Shown in pieces: positions 9,201 through 17,978 of a stretch of 64,000 bases of DNA. The DNA lies in contig MEDY01000020.1 of assembly GCA_001724265.1 (NCBI GenBank), forward strand, positions 62,001-126,000, in the 5' to 3' direction. Both the position numbers and the translations under genes were made by a program. This DNA comes from Rhizaria sp. SCN 62-66 (taxonomy: Eukaryota; Rhizaria, unplaced). Below the pieces are notes generated by a model. The model saw only the letters and a program-made list of their open reading frames with translations, was not told the DNA's origin and did not search any database. The stretch's first letter is position 1, and each line of letters begins with the position of its first letter.

Positions 9201-10843
9201 AGGCCGGTGAGGTGCCCGAGCGCGTGCCGGGCGTGCCGTCGCCCTACGAGGCGCACTGCGCGGCGTCGGCCAAGGTCAAGGCGCAGATCCAGCGGCGCCA
9301 GGTCGCGCTGAGCTCCATGTCGTCGCTGATGCGCGCGTCGCACACGCAGCGCTCGGGCAAGCGCGGGTACATGCCGCTCTTCACGCGCAACGGCGCGGGC
9401 AAGCGCCTCGCGGGCTCGGGGCTCGGCAACCACGAGCGCGCGGCCGAGGACGAGCAGGCGTCGCTGCGCGACATGTACAACGAAGTGTGGAACTGGGGCG
9501 ACGTCGACAACCCGACGCACGCGGAGAAGCTGGCCGCCGCGCTGGGCGCCTTCGCGCCGTACCTCGACGGCGACATCCTGCTCGACGACCGCCACGGGCT
9601 CTCGCCGGGCGCGCGCATGCGTGACGCGACGCTCGTGGGCATCCCGTGGGTGATCGTCGTCGGGCGCGACATGCAGGCCACGGGGCGCGTCGAGGTGCAG
9701 CACCGCCGCTCGGGCGTGTCGCAGCTCATGACCATCCCCGAGTGCGTGGCCTTCTTCAACGGCCACCAGCCGGTGATGGAGCGCGTCGACTACGACGCCG
9801 CGGCTGAGCGGCTGCGCGTCGAGGCCGAAGTCGAGCAGTTCCGCCTCAAGCGCATGGGCTATGATGGGCCCGACTTCACGATGACCATCACGGACACGGG
9901 CGACAAGCTCCTGCAGGACATCCCGTTCGACTACTCGCGCGACCGCGTGCGCGGGCTGATCGACGAGAGCATCACGGCGACCGAGTTCATCCGCGAGGAC
10001 CAGATGCCCGAGGGCGAGACAACGGACGAGCACCACGCCATCGCGCGCCGCCACGCGCACGAGGACGCGATGCACGCGCGTCGGCCCGCGATTGTCAAGA
10101 TGATGGAATACCAGCGCGAGCACGTGGACCACGCGGCGATGAAGGTCATGCTCGACGAGGTCGACGAGGCCGAGCGCGTGGCCAAGCTCGAGGGTGCGAC
10201 GCAGGAGCAGAAGGACCACGCGCGCAAGCTGCTCGAGTCGAGCGACGCCACGATGGAGCGCCTCGTGCCGCCCAACTTTGTCGAAGTCCTCGACCGCATG
10301 CGCGGGCCCAGCTGCCCGCCGCTGCAGTCGCGCGAGATCGCCGACATGGCCGAGGCGGGCATCATTTACGACGATGCACACGGCTTCGTGCGTGTCGACA
10401 TGGCCAAGGCCAAGGCGCGCATGGACCTCGTGCGCGGCGACCGCTACCGCGGCAAGTCGGAGGAGGCCATCAGCGACATGATCGCCGACGAGCGCCGCGC
10501 GCGCAAGGAGCGCGTCAACAAGGAGCAGAAGGTCTACGAGCGCCAGCAGCACGCGCAGGCGACGGTGCAGCGCAAGCTGGCCGAAAACGCGCGCGTGCCC
10601 GTGCGTCCCTCGGGCCTGTACCACGTGGCGATGCCGACGACGGAGGAAGTCATGGACTACCGCATGAAGACGAACCGCAACATGTCGCACTTCGCACCCG
10701 AAAACAAGTCTGAGCAGGCGCCCCCGAAGCTTGTCGCCGGCGGAATGAAGGGCCGCGTCCCGCTCGGCAAACGCTCGCTCAAGAGCTTCATGCCCGTCAT
10801 CTCTACTCCTGCCGCCGACAAGGATGACGCTGACAAGAAGTGA
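6275..10843 (+). CDS. PARS2: Prolyl-tRNA synthetase, mitochondrial/bacterial type, with long C-terminal extension
   Basis: Class II enzyme that attaches proline to tRNA-Pro, here probably in mitochondria. About 1522 residues, against roughly 450-570 usual. The start MMRSALTSAATL gives a basic, Ser/Ala-rich N-terminus that fits a mitochondrial presequence. The catalytic core is bacterial-like: WETTGRW and GPTHEEP near residues 270-300, motif 2 (FRDEARPRGGLLRCREF, then MKDMYSF) near 322-347, GNIGGSLSHEY, and motif 3 (MGCYGIGVSRL) near 930. Between motifs 2 and 3 lies an insert of roughly 500 residues with Ala-rich runs and a stretch near 630 (NMVLVAFRADRELN) like the remains of the bacterial YbaK-type editing domain. 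The anticodon-binding domain lies at about 1085-1160 (DDRHGLSPGARMRDATL). Roughly 360 further charged residues match nothing I know. Stop TGA. Confidence 0.92.
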   Translation: MMRSALTSAATLQAPVLARLSASERALLDLASATFSTCAATAAAPTHHSANCTHHHGAAAAPRAAARQPLPDRRPITAAAGPRPTSLFSGSAPLLAKPPKQPKDAAGATNAKAGANTKAAGGDKRGGGAAATAFKAKPGRVPTPQFIKSVEEKEIEDERVARLENAQSYDPSKGQPILAQTVEATVYRMSRMFIPTAHEAPADATLRSHQLLVRAGYIKQLASGHYYFLPLAVRVLKKIETIVREEMDAVGGEELSMPIVMPRALWETTGRWDTSGAEMFRLRDRHDGEFCLGPTHEEPVTQLVQLAVDSYKQLPVRLYQIGRKFRDEARPRGGLLRCREFVMKDMYSFDADFEGAHETYKGMLEAYKRVFERAGVPAVQVEADSGNIGGSLSHEYHVLADAGEDTLYTCELCAYTANQEKTAFAINPAFDHNAHSQMLRAGRLTDSMKCDPRAVGLATTAAGAAAAAAASAVVAAAAAKAKAARRAADAAAEAAAAAPTKLGSTKVSVGDSTVSPSLAAMLPPIDDAAPTAAPSAAAAAASSAEAAAAAAAAEVAEAEAAAAAAAAAAGDQYAKLRAWVQKVAKRLVNPSVRTDVPYVMNVLRLTFKGDAAGEHGPESLMPDGPCKNMVLVAFRADRELNACAVRTFFEASDATVLSAEEAAAVLMTYYKHKVASHRAKKQAGQLQASHSDPLAREPTQFAQVSLMRMARYEESNDTAAMQAEMRRVARVNLSKLDDGGLAVMTDTSLVVMGHDVDFLGLDGYTEADLANVDTNRTAAKPSSIDSLAKGFLEHEKIFAKAKSNGFMDDDPVDEAEEKRMSMQEALARKRFSKLDMETDDEMLDEQALQAERAGGMDDNYGQAMMSLAPTQGDFVLPADGDRCIQQQCNAQGIMRPRRGIEVGHVFYLGTKYSEPLGAKFTDDGGRVKTMEMGCYGIGVSRLLSAAVEADGGADEHGLRWPEAIAPFNVYITAIGKAGEVPERVPGVPSPYEAHCAASAKVKAQIQRRQVALSSMSSLMRASHTQRSGKRGYMPLFTRNGAGKRLAGSGLGNHERAAEDEQASLRDMYNEVWNWGDVDNPTHAEKLAAALGAFAPYLDGDILLDDRHGLSPGARMRDATLVGIPWVIVVGRDMQATGRVEVQHRRSGVSQLMTIPECVAFFNGHQPVMERVDYDAAAERLRVEAEVEQFRLKRMGYDGPDFTMTITDTGDKLLQDIPFDYSRDRVRGLIDESITATEFIREDQMPEGETTDEHHAIARRHAHEDAMHARRPAIVKMMEYQREHVDHAAMKVMLDEVDEAERVAKLEGATQEQKDHARKLLESSDATMERLVPPNFVEVLDRMRGPSCPPLQSREIADMAEAGIIYDDAHGFVRVDMAKAKARMDLVRGDRYRGKSEEAISDMIADERRARKERVNKEQKVYERQQHAQATVQRKLAENARVPVRPSGLYHVAMPTTEEVMDYRMKTNRNMSHFAPENKSEQAPPKLVAGGMKGRVPLGKRSLKSFMPVISTPAADKDDADKK

Positions 10844-11025
10844 GCGCGCTGACAAGGAGCACTTGCGTGGGATCACGCATGGTTTCCTCACATCTTGACC
10901 TTTGGTAGTGTCAACATCAACTTAACACTGACAAGAAATCAATGTAATTTAATATTATTTATTAATCAATGTCTCAATAATACAAAAGAGCATTTTAGCG
11001 ATGTCAGTAATATACAAGATTACAA

Positions 11026-14000
11026 TCACTTCAGATTGTTCAGAAGAAGCTTCTGCGCGCGAGCTACGTGACGTTTGCGCAGTGCAGCAGTGCGCCACGC
11101 TTCAAGGATGAGTCGCAGCAAGTCCTTAGCGCGCTCGCGCTTGGCGATTGCAGCACGACGGCGCCAAGCGCGGAAAGCGCCCTCAACAGCGGCCGCGCGC
11201 ACTGCGGCGCAGCGGCGCTCAAGCGCATCCCTGCGCCGCTGCTGCGAGACTGCGGCGGTCCACCACTGGCGCATCGCTTCGCGTTGCATGCGCTCGCACT
11301 GCAAGGCGTCCGCTGCAGCAAGCCACGCACGGTGCACGTTTGCGCGCATCCTTAATCGCCGCAAAGCCGCCACGCCACCGGCCAACGCGCGTACGCGGTG
11401 GTGCTGCGCCGCTGTCGCGGCGTCCGCACGAGCGCGCTGAGCCGCGACAAAGACAAGCCGCATGCGCGCAAAGCTTTCGCGCAAAAGGGCGGCCTCAAAC
11501 GCGTGTTCGATTGCCGCCACGCGCGCCGTTGCTGCACGCGCATGCGCTGCTTCCGCGCGCAACGCGGCTACCGCACTGTGCATGCGCTTTTTTTGAAGTG
11601 CGCTAGCTAACGCCGCTCCCGCCCGCGCCCGTGTATTACGTCCTGCATGAACTAACAGCGCGGCCACTGCATGGTGCTTTTTCACTGCAAGCACTGCATC
11701 TGCCGCAGCAGCGGTAGCACGCGCGAGCGAAAATGCCTCGCGCCATGCAACAAAGGCTCGTTCAGAAATCCCTACTGCGCGGCGGCGCTCAAAGACGGCA
11801 AGCAGCGCATCGGCTGCAGCTTTTTGGCGCGCGCCCGCGCGGCACCGCGCGTGATAGCGGCGCCACACGGCCCAGAGCGCTGGGAGCGCTGCGTGCCGCG
11901 CGTACGGCGCAGCGCTTGACAGGTCCAGGATGCCCAGCGTCTGCGGCAGCGGCACTGGAGCTTGTGCCACAGAGCCGTCGATCGGCCCACTCGGCGCAAC
12001 AGTGTCGTCATCATCGTCGCTATAGCGCGCGTGTGTAACAACTGCAGTGGCACTTGGTGTCGCAACAGGCGCAACAGAGGCAAATAGGCCACCCTTATTT
12101 TCGTTGACTCCGGCGGTGTGGGCGCTTGTGTTGTCGAGATCGAAGGTGACTGTTGGCAAGCGGCTACGGCCTGGAGTGTGGCGGTTGGGCGTTGTGCTGT
12201 TGCGCGGGGGCGTAAGGTAACCCACCGCGGGGGGCTTCTCCCCGTCATCGCCGCCCCAGCGTTCGCGGCGCTTGTCCTCAAGCAGCTGCTGCTCTCGTGC
12301 GCGTTCCTGTTGCTCCCAGAGTTGGATTGCGGCGAGGTGCTTCGCACGCGCACGCCCCGGCGTCCTCGCAACTGCACCCATACCAACACCCGTGCCCGCT
12401 GCGGCGGCTTCAGCAGCGCCTGCGCCAGCGTCAATCCCCGCCGCGCCAACGGGCAGGTGCGCGACGAAGCGGTAAAAAATCCGATGGCGTACCTCCGCCG
12501 ACACACGCTCAGCCAGGCGCGCGCGCAGACGGCTCGCCTCTGCAACAAGCTGCTGCCGCACTGCGACTTCGTGAGCCCACTTGCCCCAGCCCCAGCGCGC
12601 AAGGCGCTCGCCCTTGGCGCGGCCGAGCAGCGCCGCCAGGCGCACGCAGGCGATGCGCCGGCCCGCTGCGCGCTGCCATGCATTCAACACCATGCGCAGC
12701 GCCTCCAACCGGCTTGCCACGCGCGCCTCACGCACGCGCTCCTTCGATGCACGCATCTGTACAGCAAACGCCTTAAAGCGTGCGATTGCATCATGCAGCT
12801 GTGTGCGGCGTCGGTGTTCATGCGCGGTCTCAATCAACTTAGCGGGTTTCATATTGCTACGTAGTGATGCCATTGCCGCAACAAGTCCACAGCGCCGGTG
12901 GTGTGCAACTGCAATGCGCTGGCACTTAGCAGAATCTGCGTGTGCCTTTAACGCTTTGATTGCAAAGCGCACTCGACTAGTGTTGTTGTTGCAACGCGCC
13001 GAAGCTAACAACGCACGTGCACGCGCTTGCGAGCGCCACGGGTATTCTTGTCTACCGCTTGTAGCAGTGCTGCCACCACCATGACTACCAAGCGTAACGG
13101 TGAGAGTGTTGGTTTTAAAACGCAATAACGCGAGCGCGCGTAGCGCTAGTGACGGTGTCGTGACTGCGCCAGTGTACGGACACACCAAGCTCCAAAGTGC
13201 TTCGCTCGCGAGGTCAGGAGTGCGTTGCCGCAGCGTGATCCGCGCTAGTGGCGAGGGATACGGCGACAGTGGTGCGCGGGCTGTGGCACGGGCGCGCCAG
13301 TAACGCACCATGCCTTTTGCAAGCTGTCGCTTACGCTGAATGCTTGCCATTGCATGGCGCCGCAAAGCACGCAGCCCGCGCACCAGAGCTGCGCGCGCGA
13401 AACACGCATCTGCACCAGTTGTCACGCGCTTTAGAAACCGCGAGCCCGGCGCTACTTGCAATGCGGTGTGACCGCGGTCAAGTCCCAACATGGCCAAGCG
13501 GCGCAGTGCGCGTTTTGCCGAATGCGTGCACGCTAGAGCGCGCGCAGCAGACGCAGTCACTGCAGCTGCAGCACGTTGTGCTAAGACAGCCCGCCAGCGG
13601 CAAACGCCGCGCTTGATTGCGGAGCGCCTGGCAACTGCACGAGCTTGCTTGCGCTCACGTTGACGCCGCGCCCAGCACAGCCAACGAGCCACTGCGGCGC
13701 TCTTGCGACGGTTCCGGATAAGCGCAATACCCTCCGCAATAGCAGAAGAGTTTTTGCGATGGCGCCGCGCCCACACGCGCCACCGTGCAAGAGAGCCTGC
13801 AATCGTTGCCACGCAGTGCTGTTGCACAGCAGCACGTTGATCAACGCGCTGCTGCTGCCGCAAAAGCGCCCACAGGCGCAGGGCAGCAACGCCACGGCGG
13901 TGCGCACGCGCGCCACTTTCTGCCACAGCCGTCGTGCGCAGCGCAGTCTTGTTAGTGGCGTCGTGCGCGCGTTCCCGCCATATCTGCAAGACCCTCTCAA

Positions 14001-17000
14001 GCGCACTGCGGCGCGCAACTGCGCGCGGCACAGAGCGCAGACGTTGCTGCTCACGCACGTGGATCTGTAGCTGCACAATCGCGCGGCGCTTAGCGCTCTG
14101 AGCGGCCTCGGCGCGGACACACGCGCGGACACACTGCATAGTGCGCGCCAGCGCGGGCCGGCTCGCTCGCGGCAAACCGGGCCGCGCCTGCTGCAGCGTG
14201 AGCGCGGGCACTTGGCGTGCGTGCGGCTGTCGCGCATGCGCGGCCACTGCAGCTATTGCTGCACGACCAGATGCATCTGCCGGCCCACACAGACAAACAA
14301 AAGCGCCACGGCACCTGCGCGCACTAGGCTGCGCCGCGCCGGCGCCACTATCGGGCCTGCACTGGCAGCCGCCGCAGCCGCAGAGCCACCAGTGCCGGCG
14401 TTCGCGCACGCCGCGCACCCAGGCTCGCACAGCGCGTCGCTGCAGCGTGCGCGCCGTGAAGGCCTCAATAGCAGCAACGCGCTCGGCCTCTGCCTCGTCG
14501 CGCGCGGTGCGGTGCGCGGCCGCGTTGGCGCGCAGCGCGGCGACGGCGCCCTCGAGCGCGGAGAGGCGCTCCGCAGCCGTAAAGTGCGGACGCCAGAAGC
14601 GCCAGTCGTCGCGCACCACGGGCTGCGACGCGGCGACGGGCGCCGCGGAGAGGTGCACCTGCACGGCGGTCGCGGTCTCGGGCGTCGGGGCCACGACAGC
14701 GGCGGCGGCGGCCGCGGCGACGCGCGCCCAGTCAAACTCGCACGCTGCGGTGACGCGCGCGGTCGAGACGGAGCGTACGTCCGCCACGCGTCCCGCAGAC
14801 ACGGGACTCGGCACAGGCGCTGGTATTGGCACTGGCGCTGGCGCGGGAGCTGGTGCAGGCGCAAGCGGCTGCTGGGTGACAATCGTTTTTGTTTGAACTT
14901 GTGAGGGCGGTTGAGCTTGTGGTTGTGAAACGACATCATCCACTTTTTTTGCAGCAGGGATGGGAAAAGTCTTAGCAGAAGTTGGTGCAGGCTGCGAGAA
15001 CAACATGTGGACCGATGCAGTGTTGTTTGAGTTCACTGTAGTGCCGAGTCGTTTCGGGCTTGTCACCGACTCAGCCACAGGCACGGCTCGTGGCGATACA
15101 CCTACACCGCTGTCGCCACTGCTGCCACTGTAATCACGCCTGTAGTCAAGACTGCTGTCGCGCTTAAGCTCGTCACGCACCGTGTCGTCATCTTTGTATG
15201 TTTCTTCACCGTTGCTCTTGTTGCTGTATACGTCTTCAGTACGCGTCTCTTCGCTGGCAACGTCCATTTTGGGCGAGTCAACATGTTCATTGCTCACACC
15301 ATTCTTGCCACCGCCATAAAGCGCGTCGTACTCAGCGTCATATTCACCGTCATACGTAACATCCAGGTTGGAGGCAGCACAATTGTTGTTGTCGTCACCA
15401 AGATCTTCTGTCATACTTTCGGCAGTGGACGCAAGCATAGCGTTGCCGTCGTCAATAGCGCCATCATCAACGCCGTACGAGAGCTCTAATGCAGGCGCAT
15501 TTGCGCTGCCTTCAATGTCTCCCGTGAGGATCTCACTCTCTAACTCCATAGCATCGCCCTCAAGACACACATGCTCATCCGCAGGGTACTCATGCTCTTC
15601 TGCAGAGTCACCCTCACACACGTACCCAAGCGCAGCCGCCGCCGCGGTCTCAGCAGTCTCGGCGGGGTCGTCTTCCCCGAGCAGCAGCAGCACCGAGAGC
15701 GCCGCGCTCGTGGGCGACAGCGCGTCGCTGTCGGCGCCGCTTAGTTCAGAGTCCGCGCCGGCTTCAGTGTCCATCGCACTTGAGCTCACACTCGCAGGAT
15801 CAGTTTCGGGCTCCGCTTCCAGCGGCTCGAGCTCCGATTCGGGGTTGTGCTGTGTTGCGTGCGGCCGCTGTGAGGGGAAGCGCAACGAGTCGGGCATCAC
15901 AACCACAAACTCAGCGTCTGCAGATCCAGCGGTCGACGCGTCTGCAATATCTGCAGTCTTGCGCTCGGCAGGCTCAAGCATCACTTGCATATTCGTGCGC
16001 CGAACTTCATCGAATTTCGACAAATCATATCTCGGCGTTTGCGGCGTACACGGGTCCGCGGTGAACTGAGCGCCAAACGGCGACTGCAAGTCTGACGTGT
16101 ACTTTGCCTCAGCCTCGCCGCTCGCAGTGTACAGAGAGGCCCCGCGCGCGGGCGTGAGCGCTGCAAGCCCGTGCGACCACACCGGCAGCCCACGGTCACT
16201 TTTTACACTGGCGCTAACTGCGGCCGTGCCCAGCCCGCGCCCCGGCGCCGCCACAGCGCCGCTAGCGCCGGTGATGCCGCCGCTGACTGTGCCTTTGGCG
16301 GGCGTGTACACGCCCGTGTAGGTTCCGCGGCCCGCCTCAAGCCGTGCCTGCAGCGCGGAGATCGTGCGGATCTGCGAGCTCAGCTCCGGCAGCGTGCTCT
16401 GCGCAGGCGGCGGCACGCTGGGCGTGTGCGACTTAAGAGGCGCAGACGTGCGCGGCGCATATTGCTGTTGCGAATACTGATGATAGCCGCTGCTGCTGTT
16501 ATAGATGCTTTCCAGAAGCCTATGACTGCTGCCGTACGCGTGGCCATACCCCGTCGACGCGCCGAGTGAGCTTAGCGCAGTCGGCGCCGCAATGGATTGG
16601 GCTGTCGGTACGGGCGTGGCGACTGTGAGCGGGAGATCGCGCCAGAGCTGGGCGAGTGCGGCGTACACGCGGTCACCGGCGCCGCCCGCGGCCGCGCGCT
16701 GGTAGTGAAACGCATGGGGCGCGGCGGCCGTGCCGTGCAGGTCAACCGAAGCCGTGTGCACGACGCCGGTGCGGGCGTTGACGCGCGTCACTGTGGCCCG
16801 CGGGAAGACTTGCGCGGCGGCGGCAGGGGACTGGAGGGTGAAGCGGGCCATCACGGCGTCGAAGGCCGCGAGCATGCCCACGTACGTGCACGGCCGCGGC
16901 GCCGCGGTGCGGTGCGCGACGGAGATGACCTCGCGCAGGAGCGACGCGTCAGGCTCCAGCAGCGACAGCGCGGCGGCGCGCGCGAGCCAGGCGGCTTCGG

Positions 17001-17208
17001 TGGGCATCAACACTGCAGACGACGACACCGGCGCGGGCACGAACGCGGCACGCGAGGACGACGACGAGGACGATGGCACGGACGGGTGCAGCAGCACACG
17101 CGGCGCTAATGAGGACGTGACTGGAAGAGGGCCGAACAGGGCGGTGCGCATGGGACTACCGTGCACAGGCACTGGAGTGGCACCTGGAAAGGCGTTGTGG
17201 GAGGACAT
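11026..17208 (-). CDS. Sfi1-like centrin-binding repeat protein
   Basis: A 2060-residue single-exon protein. Residues 1-260 look partly folded, 350-720 are acidic Ser/Asp/Glu-rich, and from about 900 to the end it consists of helical repeats rich in Ala and Arg with Trp at intervals of about 25-40 residues. Examples are SLARWRVWARRH, GVCRWRAVLAQR, MVRYWRARA, ALWAVWRRYH, AFRAWRRRAA and ILEAWRTAALRK. This agrees with the Sfi1 repeat (A-x7-LL-x3-F/L-xx-W-K/R), which forms a long helix lined with centrin in centrosomes and basal bodies. The repeats are irregular, so IQ-motif or other helical repeat proteins remain possible. An EF-hand protein of centrin/calmodulin type lies in the same window. 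The start at 17208 follows an acceptor-like tract by about 25 bases. Stop TGA. Confidence 0.65.
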   Translation of the reverse strand: MSSHNAFPGATPVPVHGSPMRTALFGPLPVTSSLAPRVLLHPSVPSSSSSSSRAAFVPAPVSSSAVLMPTEAAWLARAAALSLLEPDASLLREVISVAHRTAAPRPCTYVGMLAAFDAVMARFTLQSPAAAAQVFPRATVTRVNARTGVVHTASVDLHGTAAAPHAFHYQRAAAGGAGDRVYAALAQLWRDLPLTVATPVPTAQSIAAPTALSSLGASTGYGHAYGSSHRLLESIYNSSSGYHQYSQQQYAPRTSAPLKSHTPSVPPPAQSTLPELSSQIRTISALQARLEAGRGTYTGVYTPAKGTVSGGITGASGAVAAPGRGLGTAAVSASVKSDRGLPVWSHGLAALTPARGASLYTASGEAEAKYTSDLQSPFGAQFTADPCTPQTPRYDLSKFDEVRRTNMQVMLEPAERKTADIADASTAGSADAEFVVVMPDSLRFPSQRPHATQHNPESELEPLEAEPETDPASVSSSAMDTEAGADSELSGADSDALSPTSAALSVLLLLGEDDPAETAETAAAAALGYVCEGDSAEEHEYPADEHVCLEGDAMELESEILTGDIEGSANAPALELSYGVDDGAIDDGNAMLASTAESMTEDLGDDNNNCAASNLDVTYDGEYDAEYDALYGGGKNGVSNEHVDSPKMDVASEETRTEDVYSNKSNGEETYKDDDTVRDELKRDSSLDYRRDYSGSSGDSGVGVSPRAVPVAESVTSPKRLGTTVNSNNTASVHMLFSQPAPTSAKTFPIPAAKKVDDVVSQPQAQPPSQVQTKTIVTQQPLAPAPAPAPAPVPIPAPVPSPVSAGRVADVRSVSTARVTAACEFDWARVAAAAAAAVVAPTPETATAVQVHLSAAPVAASQPVVRDDWRFWRPHFTAAERLSALEGAVAALRANAAAHRTARDEAEAERVAAIEAFTARTLQRRAVRAWVRGVRERRHWWLCGCGGCQCRPDSGAGAAQPSARRCRGAFVCLCGPADASGRAAIAAVAAHARQPHARQVPALTLQQARPGLPRASRPALARTMQCVRACVRAEAAQSAKRRAIVQLQIHVREQQRLRSVPRAVARRSALERVLQIWRERAHDATNKTALRTTAVAESGARAHRRGVAALRLWALLRQQQRVDQRAAVQQHCVATIAGSLARWRVWARRHRKNSSAIAEGIALIRNRRKSAAVARWLCWARRQRERKQARAVARRSAIKRGVCRWRAVLAQRAAAAVTASAARALACTHSAKRALRRLAMLGLDRGHTALQVAPGSRFLKRVTTGADACFARAALVRGLRALRRHAMASIQRKRQLAKGMVRYWRARATARAPLSPYPSPLARITLRQRTPDLASEALWSLVCPYTGAVTTPSLALRALALLRFKTNTLTVTLGSHGGGSTATSGRQEYPWRSQARARALLASARCNNNTSRVRFAIKALKAHADSAKCQRIAVAHHRRCGLVAAMASLRSNMKPAKLIETAHEHRRRTQLHDAIARFKAFAVQMRASKERVREARVASRLEALRMVLNAWQRAAGRRIACVRLAALLGRAKGERLARWGWGKWAHEVAVRQQLVAEASRLRARLAERVSAEVRHRIFYRFVAHLPVGAAGIDAGAGAAEAAAAGTGVGMGAVARTPGRARAKHLAAIQLWEQQERAREQQLLEDKRRERWGGDDGEKPPAVGYLTPPRNSTTPNRHTPGRSRLPTVTFDLDNTSAHTAGVNENKGGLFASVAPVATPSATAVVTHARYSDDDDDTVAPSGPIDGSVAQAPVPLPQTLGILDLSSAAPYARHAALPALWAVWRRYHARCRAGARQKAAADALLAVFERRRAVGISERAFVAWREAFSLARATAAAADAVLAVKKHHAVAALLVHAGRNTRARAGAALASALQKKRMHSAVAALRAEAAHARAATARVAAIEHAFEAALLRESFARMRLVFVAAQRARADAATAAQHHRVRALAGGVAALRRLRMRANVHRAWLAAADALQCERMQREAMRQWWTAAVSQQRRRDALERRCAAVRAAAVEGAFRAWRRRAAIAKRERAKDLLRLILEAWRTAALRKRHVARAQKLLLNNLK

Positions 17209-17978
17209 TGGTGTGCTAGTCCAAGAACCACCTGAAGAAAGACAGAGAAAAGGAAATGTCAGAGTTTAATTAAATGCTGTAAGCCTACACATTTATGAAA
17301 ACAACATGTTTTGATGATTTATTCTACAACGGATTTTTCACGGCAGGACGCAGTGTTAAAATGTGATGGCTTCATGAGAGGAGGCAGCTTCTCCAACGGC
17401 TATCTTAGTGGCAAAAATAGAATCTGAAGTCGTTTGTACATGTAACAGTTTTACGAGTTGTAATAAGCACTTTGCATCAAAGAATAACATTATGTTTCGT
17501 TATTAAATCAATGTTTTATTGGCTGTTCAGTTCCCTTAGTCGATATATAACCAGAAACGATGTCGGGATCATCCGCCCAAAGACGCATCTTGAGTCTTTC
17601 GGCGCTGCTGTCACGGGCGACGCTGCTGCATTATGCCGCAAATCGTATCGCGTGCAAGGAGTAGTGTTTGTTGTGACCGCCACAGACGTTGTTAGTGCCG
17701 CATCTCGCCAAGAGACGCGTCGCAACGCCTGCGCATACGGCCACGCTACCCGCGTGCCAACCTGAACTTCATTCTTCCCCCTTCCTTACCACCATATTAC
17801 TACATATACAAACAAAATGCAAAGACAAAAACAATTAGAGGCACAAACACAAAACAGATAAACACTATCCATAACACAGATTTAACAGAACAAGGCAATT
17901 TCACCCCTCCAGCCAACAACTTATCAATGATTCACTGTTGTTAACACCACAAAGCGACACACGAGCGAGCGCCTGCAT
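17209..17978. other. Spacer with a GC-rich island
   Basis: Mostly AT-rich. A GC-rich island at about 17560-17762 stands out. On the plus strand it holds a 34-codon frame from ATG 17560 to TAG 17662-17664, whose start (SAQRRILSLSALL) is faintly like the first helix of LYR-motif proteins but lacks the YR residues; read through the TAG it stops three codons later. A short structural RNA is equally possible. Neither is supported enough to call. Confidence 0.4.

Noticed and set aside
17472-17765. 97-codon plus-strand frame
   Set aside because: Starts in AT-rich sequence, has no recognisable protein character and overlaps the GC island in a different frame.
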